A stretch of DNA of 64,000 nucleotides from Dermanyssus gallinae (Eukaryota; Arthropoda; Arachnida; Mesostigmata; Dermanyssidae), in the NCBI GenBank assembly GCA_003439945.1, contig QVRM01006816.1, forward strand, positions 1,023,501-1,087,500, read 5' to 3'. A program made the translations under genes and the position numbers. Positions within the stretch are counted from its first letter, which is position 1. Each line of letters begins with the position of its first letter. The notes under the pieces are model-generated. The model searched no databases, was not told the DNA's origin, and worked only from the letters and a program-made list of their open reading frames with translations. Below, piece after piece: positions 8,750 to 38,924 of the stretch.

Positions 8750-11430
8750 ATTTTTGCTAGGTTCGTTGGCGCCACCTATCATCGCAGCATCAGCAACAAA
8801 ATTACGAACACAGCGACGATGGTGATGGCCTACCAACCGGTCACTACCTGTACGTCCTACGGTGCTTCCTGCAACCTACACCTGTCCCGACATTTGGATC
8901 TCCAAATGTCTGCCGGTTCACGAGCGGGCCACACAGTGCAACACACTGATCCCTGGCAGGCGACAACCTGACGCAAACAGGGTCTGTTTGCGTGGTCGGC
9001 GGTCGCAGCAAGAACGTCGAAGAACATACAGCCAATGTGAACAGCGTGTGTAAGAGATTAGAGCAAGCTCCTGCTCTAAAGGAATGCAACGTGCTTCTAG
9101 CGATTTTAGCGTGTCTTCTTATCGTCTGTGTTGTCACCGTTGTCATTGGCGGCAACTTGCGGCAACTTTTACTCTCAATCTCGCGCATCTATTTAGAATC
9201 GTGCATGCATGCAATGACGCTACGTCACCTCGTCATAAGGATGACTTATCGCCAGGGCAATAGAACAACGGTTTAGCCAGCGTCATAAAGCGAAACTTCG
9301 AACTTGTGGTTTTCCGCACAACTTCTCTCTTTCCCTGTCTCTCTCTCTCTCTCTCTCGCAGTCCCGTCCTAAATATTTGTGCTTAATGTTCCTCACCATT
9401 GCCTGTTTTTCATGCTTATTCTTCTTGAACGCACTCGCGCCGGTTGCCTCGCAATGCAATTCAAAGAAAGATCTGATTTCGTCGTTATGTCCGTTGTGAC
9501 AAAAAGTACATCGCGTACCCCATCTTGTCCTTTACAGCCAGGGACTAACAACAAGCGTGATGAACAACAGCAACAACAACACTTTGCTAATGTTACCAGT
9601 TAACATAACAAGTAGAGCTAGGGCAACGGCAAACGTCGAAACAGATGTCCAACAACAATATCCGACACAGCAACCCGTTACTACCTAGCATATCTCATGT
9701 AAGCTTTGCCAAAAGTCTGGCTCGTGTCAGACTTGCAAGACGCCGCCCTGCCCTCGTTGCTTATCGTGCATTTTCCGGACTCGACCGAATTTCTTGTCAT
9801 CTGTTTCTTTGTTGGTAGCAACGTTTCGCACATGGTAAGCTTTTCTAATCAAGCAAAGGCAGAGGAAACGGCAGCAGCAGCTGTAGCAGCAACAACAACA
9901 GCAACAGCATCACCGCCACCATCATCACTTTTATTATTATTTTACCCCCCCCCCCCCCCCCCGTCATCACTAAATAATATCCGGGGCTTTCACCCAATCA
10001 ACACATGCGTGAGAGAGGTAAGCAGCCTGCAAAGCGGATGCTGTTGCATCTCATGTCTCATCGTAAGTCGCCTTCCCAAAGCCCAACGCCAATCAACCGA
10101 TCACTCGTCTCGGGTCGTGCAGGCGACATAGTGGCGAACAAGTGGCGCCCGTATTTCGTCTGCATACGAATGCCCACGAATGCTGCCGTCAGTCTGTCTT
10201 CAGTAGATTCCGCCTTTAAAAGGCGGAGCAGTGCCGCATCAGTCATCGTTTTTTTTGGCTATCAAGCAGGTCGGGCTACAGGGCTAACCACACTGCAAAT
10301 TGCATGCAATAAACGAATAGTTGCCATGCCATGGCATGCCAGCCGGCCAGCCAGCCAACCAATCAGACAGCTAACGGGATGACGATGAGAATGAGCTCGC
10401 AACCAGCTATTGCGAGCTCTGCAAATAATCGTAATACGAAATTCAAACGCTCAATTGGTCGGTAGATCAACCAACCAAGAACCAAGCAATCGAGTGGCTT
10501 TGGAAACGAGCCAGCGCGGCGTCCTATAGTATATGTTTCTGTTTGTTTTTTGCTCGCTTTCTCTCCTTCTCTCCCTCTCTGCCCTACCCACTAGTATTTG
10601 TTTGGTTGGTCTATTCGCCAAGTATCCGCCCGTCGTTATATCGTATCGCGTAGGCGCATACTGTGAATGAACATGTACCACCGCTCTCGCGTCGCCACGT
10701 AGTCACAGAGTCGTGTCGCTCTGCAACGTGTCTGTTGTCTACAGACAATTACGCTATGAATTCTTATTCGTCATATGGTAATCATTAATGTTGCTCAGAC
10801 TACTAATCAGAATTACAACAACAGGTTTGGGTGCGCCTGGGAACGCTTGACCTACCTCGTCTCGGTCGAAGCCCCAAACACGTTTTGTTTGGCTTGACAG
10901 TGCGTGCTAACTAACGCCAGATTTAGATCGATTTTTATGGCGCACGCCACCGGACGAACAGTTTCCTTGAGCAGACTTCCATGCCCATCGTATCGCCATC
11001 TATTTTTCCGAGCCCGAGCATTCAGTGACCAGACCTAGTAGCACTCGTTGTCCTCTTAGCTGTAATACCCCCACGTGCTCACCCCAGTTCTCCGAGAGAG
11101 TTAGCCTCCTGAACGGCGTATTGCACGATTTATAATGTTTACCTCCCCCCCAGTAAGAAGTGCAACCTTCTCTAAGCCTACTTATTTTACGTAGTCATTT
11201 TCTTTCTTCATTCATTGTGTCCGTTACAATCGTCAACTCAATCGACAGGCCAACTCCGCATTCGGTTTCGCCCAGTACATACATACATACATGAAGGCAT
11301 GCATTTACCTCGTCATGTTGACCTCTTTAACATGGAACACTTCCGCCGCCATATTTATGAGCCACTGGAAATCGATCTAGTCCTATATATGATTTGGCTA
11401 TGTATGTAACCTTCTCCACCGACTACTGGA
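8750..11430. other. Intergenic stretch with short simple repeats
   Basis: Contains a CT run (9339-9357), CAG/CAA patches (9560-9580, 9870-9905), an 18-base C-run (9945-9962) and CCAGCCAACC-type short repeats (10340-10365). Short open frames exist on both strands but none has a recognisable domain or clear splice context. Confidence 0.5.
9945..9962 (+). repeat. Poly(C) run of 18
   Basis: An uninterrupted run of 18 C follows an ATT-rich patch. On the minus strand it is a G18 tract able to form quadruplex DNA. Run length in an assembly is unreliable at such homopolymers. Confidence 0.85.
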
Positions 11431-11439
11431 TGGAATGGC

Positions 11440-14197
11440 TGCTATATATATATATATATACTAAGGTTTAAAATAACTCATTTAATACACACAGTGGTGA
11501 CCGTGTAACGTTCGTCAACCAACCCAGTTCGCTATCGGTGTCTTATGGCCGCCATTGTTGCCCCATTGCTTGCCCTGTTATTAACGCTCGTGCGCCATAA
11601 TCTCGTCGACCCTACCAACGTTTTTTAGAACAGCACAAGTGACGCATCGTTGTATTTGCTCAGGCCTAGATCAGTAGAATTACCTCCGTACCTATTTGTC
11701 CGCGCAAACATTTCCACGGTGTGTCACGACATGGTGTGAAGCCTATCGCGTTTTCGTGATAATCTACGTATCGTGTAAGTGAACAAAGTGCCGACGGCAA
11801 AAAGCTAACACGTACGCTCCATTGCTGTGAATATTGTTGCTGGTGGGGTATTATTGTTGTTGTTGTTGTTTCCTACGATCATTTTGTACTATTCGCTTCG
11901 CACGCATGTGTCGGCAGGCCGTCCGTACTTCTGCTGATAGTTACTCCTCATGATCTCGTTCTTCTTCGGGCTGTACAACTATTACGGATCAGCAGGATGG
12001 ATGCACACTGGATGGTGAAGAGAAGAGCATTGGAGGAAGCTGGTGATCAGGCGCCAATAGTTGATGCGTTAGCTGGCTGGGCAACACCGGGATGAGAGCG
12101 GGTCCGGAAAAGCAATGGAGCAGGAGAGCATGGGTGCTTTGATTCTTGCTGTTTCCTTAGCTAGAATATCAAGCTAATTTGACAGCAGCAGCTAAACGAT
12201 GCGAGTGAAAGTGTCAAAAGGCTAAAGGCCCGGACTGATCGTTGTCTGGACGCTACCGACAAATGCGCAGACGAATGCTTCTTATTTCTTTTTGAGTCAT
12301 CTGAGTACGCATACTTTGTGTTGTGGCTGTGATGCTACACCAGCGAAATCGGCTGGCAGTAGCAGAGGATATTTCTAAAATAGTTCTTTCTACGACTCGA
12401 CAAGGCAGATGGCAAAGCACGGCTAGCGCAAAATACGATAAAAGGAAAACGCCATTGGAAAGCGTGTTGCCACTTGCTTAGTATGGAATGTCTGCGGAGC
12501 ACGCCTTTGCTCACCGCCTACTGCTAATATTGACATATGTCGTTCTCCAGGACGAGAAAACGCAGTAGCGCGATTGCTCTAGCAAATCGCCCTTCCAACG
12601 CATATGTGCATATCTATAGGCTTAATCAAACGGGAATCAGAACGGGAAGCACCTTTCAGAGGCGCTTTGGTCACGCTGAAAACGACAGCACCCCGAAGTT
12701 AGCAGATTGGTGCCAGCGAGCATGCATGGAGGTGACTCAGCTACATTAGCTACATAGAATTTCGTTCCCTAATCACCAGAGAAGGTTGCAGGTACACGAT
12801 GATTAGCTATCCTTTATCGGGTTCGTTCTACAGCCAAGAAAGCTACTGTAGTGGACACAAAATGAACGAGGCAGCTAATCTTCCAACGAAACAAACGCCT
12901 ACTATCCAGGGTGTGTATATATATATATATATGGAGCAAAACCAGTATACTAGCATAGAGACTAGGCGGGCCACATGCAAAGGTAAGAAATGCGGTAAGA
13001 ATCTTGTGGCCATGTCGTATACACCCCCCCGCACTACTCGATTACATACTCGGTTACACCTTCTTCGATCTCGTTTTGTTGCACCCTAGAGACAGACAGG
13101 TCAACGTCTGGGTAGAATGGCCGATCCACCACACTGGTCTTGGAGGGCTAAAAACGATGTTGTTATTGCACAACAGCAATACCTTAAAATGAATAATTGA
13201 GCAATATAATGAAGCAAATTAATATCATCTGGCAGACAACCCAGGGACCAGTGGTAGCGGCAGCAGCAGCGGCCCTGTAGTAAAAATATGGGGAAGGTTA
13301 ATGGTTCGCAAGCAGGGCCCCGCAATACAATGATGATGATGTCATTTAGTTCGTCATAAACTTCAAGTCAATTGCGTTCACTGCCATAGGGTAGTAGTGG
13401 GTGGACAAAATAGGTGGTGGTGGCGGTGAACGATGGTTTGTCTAGAGATTTCACTGCTGGGGATCTGCGGTGGGCGTGGGTGGTGGGTGGCTTCCATGGG
13501 AGCCATCGGTGGGAGCGGTGTGGAATTGGGTGGTTTGGCACTAGCCGTAGTTGTCGTGGTAGTTGTACTAGCACTAGTCGAAATCATAGTGTGTAATGAT
13601 AGTGCTCTTGTTGTCGTTGCTGCTGCTGCCGCTGCTGTTTACGTTCTACAGGCAACTTGAAACGCCCTCACGCTCTTAACAACTCCTCGACTCTCGAGAA
13701 ACACTGGACGGTGTGCAGTAGTGCATCAACTGGGCAGACTGGCCCGCCGGCCGCTCAAGCAGCAAGCAGTGCGATGTCAACAAGTCGCGCAAGTCACCCA
13801 CCGCAGTCTAGCGCAACGGCTGTGGCGGAGGGCGGGTGGCACCGCGCAGTCGAGAGATCAGTAGGTATGAACGAGTGATGCACGAGCTCGCACCGCTTGC
13901 TTTCTATATGCCTATCTATGTATCTATCCGTCTGCCCCCATTCGTTTTGCCAGTTGGTCAGTTATGTCATTCATAAATGTCACGCGGTCGGTTCAAGCGT
14001 CCCACCTTCTCGCCGTACGCATGCACGCTCACATACACACACAAACAAACATGCACATACATACATCCATGTATACGCACATATATTTGTGTATATGCAT
14101 ACACACATTCAAATATGTATGCATATATACATACATACCCAATTACGTCCATTCATGTGCAGCTATATATATATATATATATTTGTGTGTGTGTCAC

Positions 14198-14233
<36 letters not shown>

Positions 14234-16110
14234 CATACTAGTAGAGACAGACAAGTAGAAAAAAAGGCGCTTACAAAGTATCAGTATGCTTATCGGTAAA
14301 CGAAGTAAAACGATTGTAATGTTTACTTCTTCATCCGCCGCTATTTGTATGCGACGGAACGCAGCACATTCTACAGCAGCCACACTAGCAGATGCTAAGA
14401 TACATTTCAGCAATTTTTCGTCGCTCTCTCTCTCTCTCGTTTTGTTTCTACCTCACACAACTACTCATACTCAGGCTCACACACACACAGTCTCTATTTC
14501 CGTCTACAACTTCTAGATCGGGAGCGGGCAAACTTAGTCGCTTCGGTGTTCGCACTCTTCTACCAGGATTTGAATGCACGCATGCACGCAAGCACGCGTG
14601 CATGCATAGGCTTAGCACTATTCAGTCAGTGGGTGGAAATGTGTGCGAGGAAGGGATCATGGTATTCATGGTGACTTCGCGGCTGCTGTCGCGCTGACTG
14701 ATGCTGCTCTTGTGGGCATTGCCGATGTATCCTTCTAACTGCATCGACTACTGCTGCTGCTGCTGTTGTTCTTGTTGCTGTTATTGTTCTGGTTGTTGCT
14801 ATCATCCGTCACAGCCATCAGTGCTGGAAGCGGCGCCCCGTCCACTTATTTCTCCTCTGGCAAGTCAAGCAAATATCTTCTACTTTTCTTCTACTACGTC
14901 TGCATCTCATATGGCGTGTGTTGTTACAGTTCTTCCACCAGTTTGTCATATTAAACGTTCGCAATAATAATAATAATAATAGTCCGAAGGGGAGGCCAGC
15001 GAGGCCGCTGGCGATGCTGGCATGTAATGATGTTGGTTGACTTCGTTGACCTACCAAATACATCACTACCATCACCACCCCTCAACAACAACAACAGCAG
15101 CAGCAGCAACGATGACGGTGATGATGATGACCATATACATCGAAGTTTTGAATGGCAGTAGATAACACTGCTGCCCCATCCCCCCGAGCTCTAGGTATGG
15201 TTTTTTTTGAACATTTGCCGCGCTCGCACACACGCACAGACGACGTCCAGAAAGACTAATAGTTGTAGTTGTAATAGTAGTAGTATCACTAATAAGCCTC
15301 ATCCGTTTGTCGCTCATGTGCTACTGTTGCCATCCACGCTTAATTCACTATCTGTCGCGGTATAGACGACATTTCGGTTCAAAAATTCTGTTTGCCACTA
15401 CTGTTGTTGTTGTATTGTTGTGGTTGTTGTTGCTGTTGTTGGAACATTTGTTGTAGCTGGTGTTGGTGTTTGTGTTGTCGTTGTCGTCGTCATCGAAATT
15501 CTACAGTAGGGCAAACACGATCCTCGTGCCTACAACGGATACAACGATGGCGACAAATTACAGACACACAATTCACCACCCGTAGACATTATTCGCCGTT
15601 CTTCCTCCCTCATAGAAAGCTGGACAGACAAACTGACAGAAAGATAGATAGATCTCTTGCTGTCAGACACGCCGTCGCCGCAGTTGTGCTGTGACGTGAG
15701 TTCTCTATTCCAGTTTAATTATTCGTATCAACTGTCACGTCATTCTAGTACATATATATTCTAGTATATAATAAATACATCATCGTCGTCACTTCATCAG
15801 CATTCGGCTGTGGCTGTCAGCACAGAGCAAAGTAATCGCCGCCGCCACCGCCACTGCCGATACCCAACGCTGCGTCGAAGAAGGACGAACGATAGCCAGT
15901 CGGAGTTGAATGCGAAGCAAGGAGTCGGCCATCCCAGTCGGAAGCACCACCGAAGGCTGCTGTAGTTGCTCCAGCAACTCATCGCGGTCAGACACACCGA
16001 GATGACTTCAAACTCCAAACTTCGAAGAGGTTGTTGTTGCACCGCCGTTGAAGTCGACTGGGGAGACAGCCGACGTTTGTTGACGCTAGACTTCGTTGGT
16101 CACCACTCTG
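11440..16110. other. Intergenic stretch downstream of the JNK gene, rich in simple repeats
   Basis: No gene recognised. It holds TA arrays (11443-11460, 12917-12933, 14163-14182, 14200-14222), a CA/TA alternating tract (14030-14235), GTT/GCT patches (13605-13640, 14750-14800, 15395-15490) and AAC/CAG patches (15085-15110). The right end probably includes the 3' untranslated region of JNK. Confidence 0.5.
15714..15719 (-). terminator. Possible polyadenylation signal (ATTAAA variant) for JNK
   Basis: Read on the minus strand, ATTAAA occurs about 400 bases beyond the JNK stop codon. No canonical AATAAA was seen closer. Six-base words of this type arise often by chance. Confidence 0.2.
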
Positions 16111-16118
16111 GCACACTC

Positions 16119-34156
<18,038 letters not shown>

Positions 34157-34678
34157 TTACAGCTCGGAACGATCCCCGCTTGTCCTCCTGCCTCGGTTGG
34201 CCAGGCAGGCGTCGTCTTCTCGAGTCTCCTCTGCTGCTGAGGCACAGATGCCCAGGGCGTCCTCTGCAGGTCAGCGTCGAAGCTCCGCCGAGCTTCCACC
34301 AGCTGTCGCCGCCACCACAGGTTGTGGTGGCGTCTGTTAACGTTGTAGAACCATCGAACCTCCGGCGTGTCCTATACACGCAGGCACGAACACACGTACA
34401 CACGCACGACAGTAAACGTCACGTTATAGATCTATATATAACGATAAATACTAAAGCAATAAATAGCCACATCCAGTAGTAGTTATAATAACAAACATAG
34501 AGGTATCAATGTAGATTTGACGCAACAACAACAATAACAATACAACGTCGCCATGGCCAACCCCTTAACAAGATCGCCATCATCATCACCAAATCATCAT
34601 CTAATCGTTTTTCAAGGTTATTCTCATCATTAAATGACGTTCTTCAAAGGAAAGCGTCAGTCAAACATTTAATGCGTT

Positions 34679-34761
<83 letters not shown>
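34679..34761. repeat. Compound mirror array (TC)n-(TA)n-(GA)n
   Basis: About 24 bases of TC, 44 of TA, then 15 of GA. Since GA is the reverse complement of TC and TA is self-complementary, the whole block is one large inverted repeat able to extrude a cruciform. Confidence 0.95.
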
Positions 34762-34838
34762 CTAAAACATGCATGGAAGTATTGTACGTGTATACATAAG
34801 AAGTAAGAAAACATGAAAAAACACGTTCAAATACTCAC

Positions 34839-35384
34839 CTACACACGCCGGCGTTGGAAGGTCAATGTCGTAGACAGGCGAAAAGATAGGTGAGAAGCAA
34901 TTATTGTTGCTGTAGTTGTAGGTTTTGTTGTATTTATCTTTGTTGTAGAGTTTCTGTTGCTATGCTTCCCTTTCTTCGGCCCGCTCGTCACGATGAGCGG
35001 ATGAGGTGTTCCTAGTGCACTAGTGAGGGGACCATCAATGTCGGAGTGATGCCGATGTGATTCTCGTTGTAGTAGTATTTTGTCAGTGCCGATGTTGTTG
35101 TTGTTTGTTTCTTCGCTATTGTTGTTGTTGTTTTTGTCGTCGCTATTGTTGGTGTTGTTGTTGCTTTTGTCGTTGTTATCGGTGTAGATGATTGTTGCTG
35201 TTTTTATTTTTGTCGTTGTTGTCTGTGTAAAAGACTGTTGTTGTTGATGTCTATTTTTGTTATTGTTGTTGGTCGTAACGGTTTTTGTTGGCTTTTGTTG
35301 TTGTTGTTGTTGCTTGCTGATATTGTTGTTGTTGTTGTCGTCGTCGTCGTCGTTGAAGACGGTGAGAACCTTGACCACAATCAC
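34839..35384 (-). other. Candidate JNK leader exon: AAC-rich frame ending at a strong splice donor
   Basis: In the JNK-sense direction a 181-codon open frame rich in Asn, Gln, Thr and Asp ends with a TAG whose last base is directly followed by GTGAGT, a consensus donor. It lies 790 bases upstream of the JNK ATG on the same strand, so a noncoding or upstream-frame leader exon is plausible. The composition comes from AAC/GTT triplet expansion, so the frame itself is not evidence of a protein. Confidence 0.35.
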
Positions 35385-35660
35385 AGCAGCACTAGAAACG
35401 ACGACGACCCGGTGGCGGCTGCTCTTGACTGTCGTTGTTGTTGTTGCTGTTGCAGTTGCTGCTGTTGTTGTTGCTGCTTCACTTGCTGCTGCTGCTGCTG
35501 CCGCTGCTGCTGCTTGTTAGTGAAGTTGAGGTCGCTGAGGAAAACGGAACGGTTTGCGCTTCCCTATCAGCAGAAACAGCAGCAGCAGCCGAAGTTGGAA
35601 GCTGGAGGTCCGGTCGGCGTCTTCGGCGTCTTCGGCGTCGTCGTCGTCGTCGTCGCATGA
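35085..35660. repeat. GTT/GCT/GTC trinucleotide repeat cluster upstream of JNK
   Basis: Dense interrupted GTT, GTC, GCT and CAG triplets. Frames on both strands give V/L/C or N/Q/R runs only. Confidence 0.9.
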
Positions 35661-35869
35661 GAGGAACCGCAAGCGAGAGCAGATCTGGCGTCTGGCCGTC
35701 CAAGTCTCCTGGCCATCGACCACGGCAAACGGCTACGGCGCCGTCGACTCATCTGCAAGTCGGAGGAGGCGGAGGAACAGAGAGAGAGACAATGATGAGA
35801 CAATGACCCACTTAACAGTCCCGCGCGTACGCACACCCACACAGCGTGACAACATCAGAAAAACGAGAC

Positions 35870-35915
35870 AAACACACACACACAGAGAGAGAGCGAGAGA
35901 GAGAGAGATAGAACA
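35870..35915. repeat. (CA)n-(GA)n compound microsatellite
   Basis: CA run followed by GA run with few interruptions. Confidence 0.9.
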
Positions 35916-36032
35916 AGAGAGAGAAAAAGGGCAAACACGAGCTATTGGCGGCAAGGTATGACATCGATAGCTAACTTGGTAGCTGTCTGTAAGTATGTCT
36001 GTCCGTCCGTCCGTCCGTCTGTATTGTGTGCG

Positions 36033-36505
36033 GATGACATTGATCTGTACGACGAAATGAGCATTCGTACATTGATCTGCACGACATGATCGTTCATACA
36101 TTGATATGTATGACGAAATGATCATTCATCATGGGTCTGCATGACATGATCATTCATATATTAATCTGTACGACATGATCGCTCATATATTCTTCTGTAC
36201 GACATGATCGCTCATATATTGATCTGTACGACATGATCGTTCATACATTGCTATGTATGACATGATCGCTCATACATTGCTATGTATGACATGATCCTTC
36301 GTACATTGGTCTGCATGACATGATCGTTCGTACATTGATCTATAATAGTACATGATCGTTCGTACACTGATCTATAGTACATGATCGTTCGTACACTGAT
36401 TGATAGTACATGATCGTTCGTACATTGTCTGTATGACATAATGCTTCGTACATTAATCTGTATGACATGATCATTCGTACATCGTGGTCTGCATAACATG
36501 ATGAA
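36033..36505. repeat. 29-bp minisatellite, about 15.5 units
   Basis: Units of the type CATGATCGTTCGTACATTG plus ATCTGTATGA recur head to tail. Most are 29 bases, a few 28-32. Neighbouring units resemble each other more than distant ones (TCGCTCATATATT in units near 36180, TCGTTCGTACACTG near 36360), a sign of local duplication. There are no unique spacers, so it is not a CRISPR array. Confidence 0.93.
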
Positions 36506-36509
36506 TCAA

Positions 36510-37830
36510 CGTAGAGCATTGTATCGACGATTAACAAGGCAGGCGGTCGCAAGTAGTGATGACTAGTGGTAAATACGTGTCTTGGAGACATGAACGCCCA
36601 CATTCCCACATCAGTTCCGACAAGGTAAAAAGAGATATGAAAGGGCTATCATCATGCTATTGCTAATAGGTATGCAAATATATTCGTAGAAATTAAACAG
36701 AACAAAACAGCGACGGCCATTGTTACGACGGCCACTGCTGCTGCGACCTATGTAGTAGCTGTAGTTTGGGTCGAGTTGATCGCAGTAACTACTACAATAG
36801 TAATAATAACGCCTAATACAATAGTAATAATTTCTCGCCTCTACGTTCGACCTCGTTCCGCTAGCGTGCGCCAATGCAACGGCTCAACCTGTCCAAGTGG
36901 GGAATGCTGCTCAACCATCTGGCCGCTGTGTACACTTAAGGTCATCCATTACCACTTTGACCACCTACCCACCGCCGCCGCCACCATCACCACCACCACC
37001 ACTAAGATGGGTGCCCACCTGCTGTAAACCAACGGTAACACGCGCGCTGGTCAATTTCTGCTGGTCTCTGTCTGGTGAGGATCTTACAGGAAATACATCT
37101 GATACCCCGTGCCGGGACAGCAGACTTCGAGCAGCCTCTTACGCTATGGCCAGCACCATCGCGATTCGAATCGCCGGAAAGGCGCCTGACGTTCGACACG
37201 CTGCACCTGATTGATATACATATTTGATATATGCTAGCGTTAATAGTAGTGCAATAGCGCAATTCGACACAATATCCGCGTCCCTAGTAGTAGAGGCTCA
37301 ATTGCTGTGCTCATAGCTGATAGCGCACTCACAGCGTAGCTATACACACAGGTAAGTGGTTCGGACTGCGCTTGCCTCGAATTATGCAACATTACATAAT
37401 GTTGCTTTTGCTACTTATTGTTACTACTATTTCATTTCGTTTTTAACACTGGCGCCCAGCATAAATCTATAAGTTAGAAGCAAGACCCATGTAAGAGCAA
37501 TCGTGGATTATGACAATAATATTGCGTTTCATCAACATGGTGGTAAGTATCGCATGCATGACGGTTATGGTAACCAATAGTAAAACCATGGAATATGTAT
37601 GTTCATCCAATATTGTTGCTGCGTCCATTGCAGTGTATCACCACTATTCGATGTTTTCGCGCGGGCCCCTTTCTAGAAACAACCATAATTACAACGATCC
37701 TTATTAAAGTATTATCTTCTATCAAAAGGTCGTCAAGTGCATGACACAGTTGCATGTCCATTGTAGTTGTCCGAAACCCGGCAATTCTGCGCCTTGTATC
37801 CTAAGACGTGTTTTGGCACTTCTAAATCTT
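36510..37830. other. Intergenic stretch without recognised genes
   Basis: Only short frames without domains; AGT/CACC trinucleotide patches near 36780-36830 and 36960-37005. Confidence 0.5.
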
Positions 37831-37833
37831 GTT

Positions 37834-37835
<2 letters not shown>

Positions 37836-37884
<49 letters not shown>
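37836..37884. repeat. (TA)n microsatellite, about 49 bp
   Basis: Uninterrupted TA array. Confidence 0.95.
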
Positions 37885-37888
<4 letters not shown>

Positions 37889-38479
37889 AATCACATCGAA
37901 TTCCTCACGAGATCTAACGGGGCGGCGGCTATCCGATACTAATCAGAAAGAGATAGACATCGACGACTGAGCCAACAAGTGCAGCTCAGTGTGTCTACCC
38001 AGTTCAGCCTACCAGCCTAGAGTTGCGTTTTATCGCATTAGCAGTCGTATATTCGCATTCACAGTCATCATCGGCATCAGTCATCATCATCGACATCATC
38101 AATTACAAATGAAATGCACACAAACACAGATTGTCGTGTGTGCATTTGTCGGCCTTTAGTGCATAATACAGAGGGGGGGCACCCCCCTAATTGCGCGACT
38201 TGCGAGAGAGAGAACGCGGCAAGCGCAGTAATCTGATTAGTTTGTCTTTGGCGTCCGGACGCTGGAGAGCCAATTAGCGCGCCCCCCGAGCAGTCTGCTG
38301 CTGATGCTGCCGCCGCCTGCGCCGGTGACCAAGGCGCAGCCTGTCGCCGGAAAGATTTGTGTCGTCATCGTCGTCGTCGTCGCCGCTGTCGTTCGCGAGA
38401 ACATCCACGAGGAACTCGAAAAAAGTCGCTGCTAGAGATTGACACTCTCTGCCACACTATTGCCACTCGTACACATACA

Positions 38480-38545
38480 GAAAAAATTACTACTGCTACT
38501 ACTGCTACTACTACTACTATTACTACGACTGCTACTACTATTACA
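38480..38545. repeat. CTA trinucleotide cluster
   Basis: Interrupted CTA/CTG units; no gene content. Confidence 0.85.
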
Positions 38546-38699
38546 GAGCAGCAGCAATGTACAGCAGAACTGCGCACTAGAACAGCAGAATTGCGACGTC
38601 TGTCGTCGGGATATAAGGTCGTGTAGAGTAAGGGGGTATTGGAGGCGGCCTGCGGCGACCCCTGACCTATAGATAGATATATATATATATATATATATA

Positions 38700-38924
38700 A
38701 CCGAGCAAGATGGCTTACTGGCAAAGCCGATGGCTTACTGGCAAAGCCTTTGCCTTGCATGCGGGAGAACTGGGTTCGAGACCCAGACCGGCCAACCTTA
38801 AATTGGTTTGCATGGTTTCCAATCTAGACAAGGTAAATGCCGAAGTGGATTAAAAATTAGCCATAATATTTTTTAAAAAAACGTGCACAGACTTATTAGC
38901 CTTACGAAAAATCTACAAAAAAAA
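38700..38924 (+). mobile_element. SINE family 1, copy 2
   Basis: Starts directly after a (TA)n array (38678-38699). Carries the A-box head GATGGCTTACTGGCAAAGCC twice in tandem (38709-38748), then CTTGCATGCGGGAG and GGGTTCGAGACCC (B box with an intact T-arm), the body word GACAAGGTAAATGCCG, and the 3' words ATTAGCCTTACGAAAAA. The head resembles tRNA-Ala(TGC) in my judgement. The 20-base duplication of the A box is absent from the other two copies. Confidence 0.85.

Noticed and set aside
35238..35660. Leu/Val/Cys-rich frames on the plus strand
   Set aside because: Products of GTT/GCT triplet repeats.
36033..36505. CRISPR-like array
   Set aside because: Units are contiguous 29-mers with no unique spacers, in eukaryotic DNA; it is a minisatellite.
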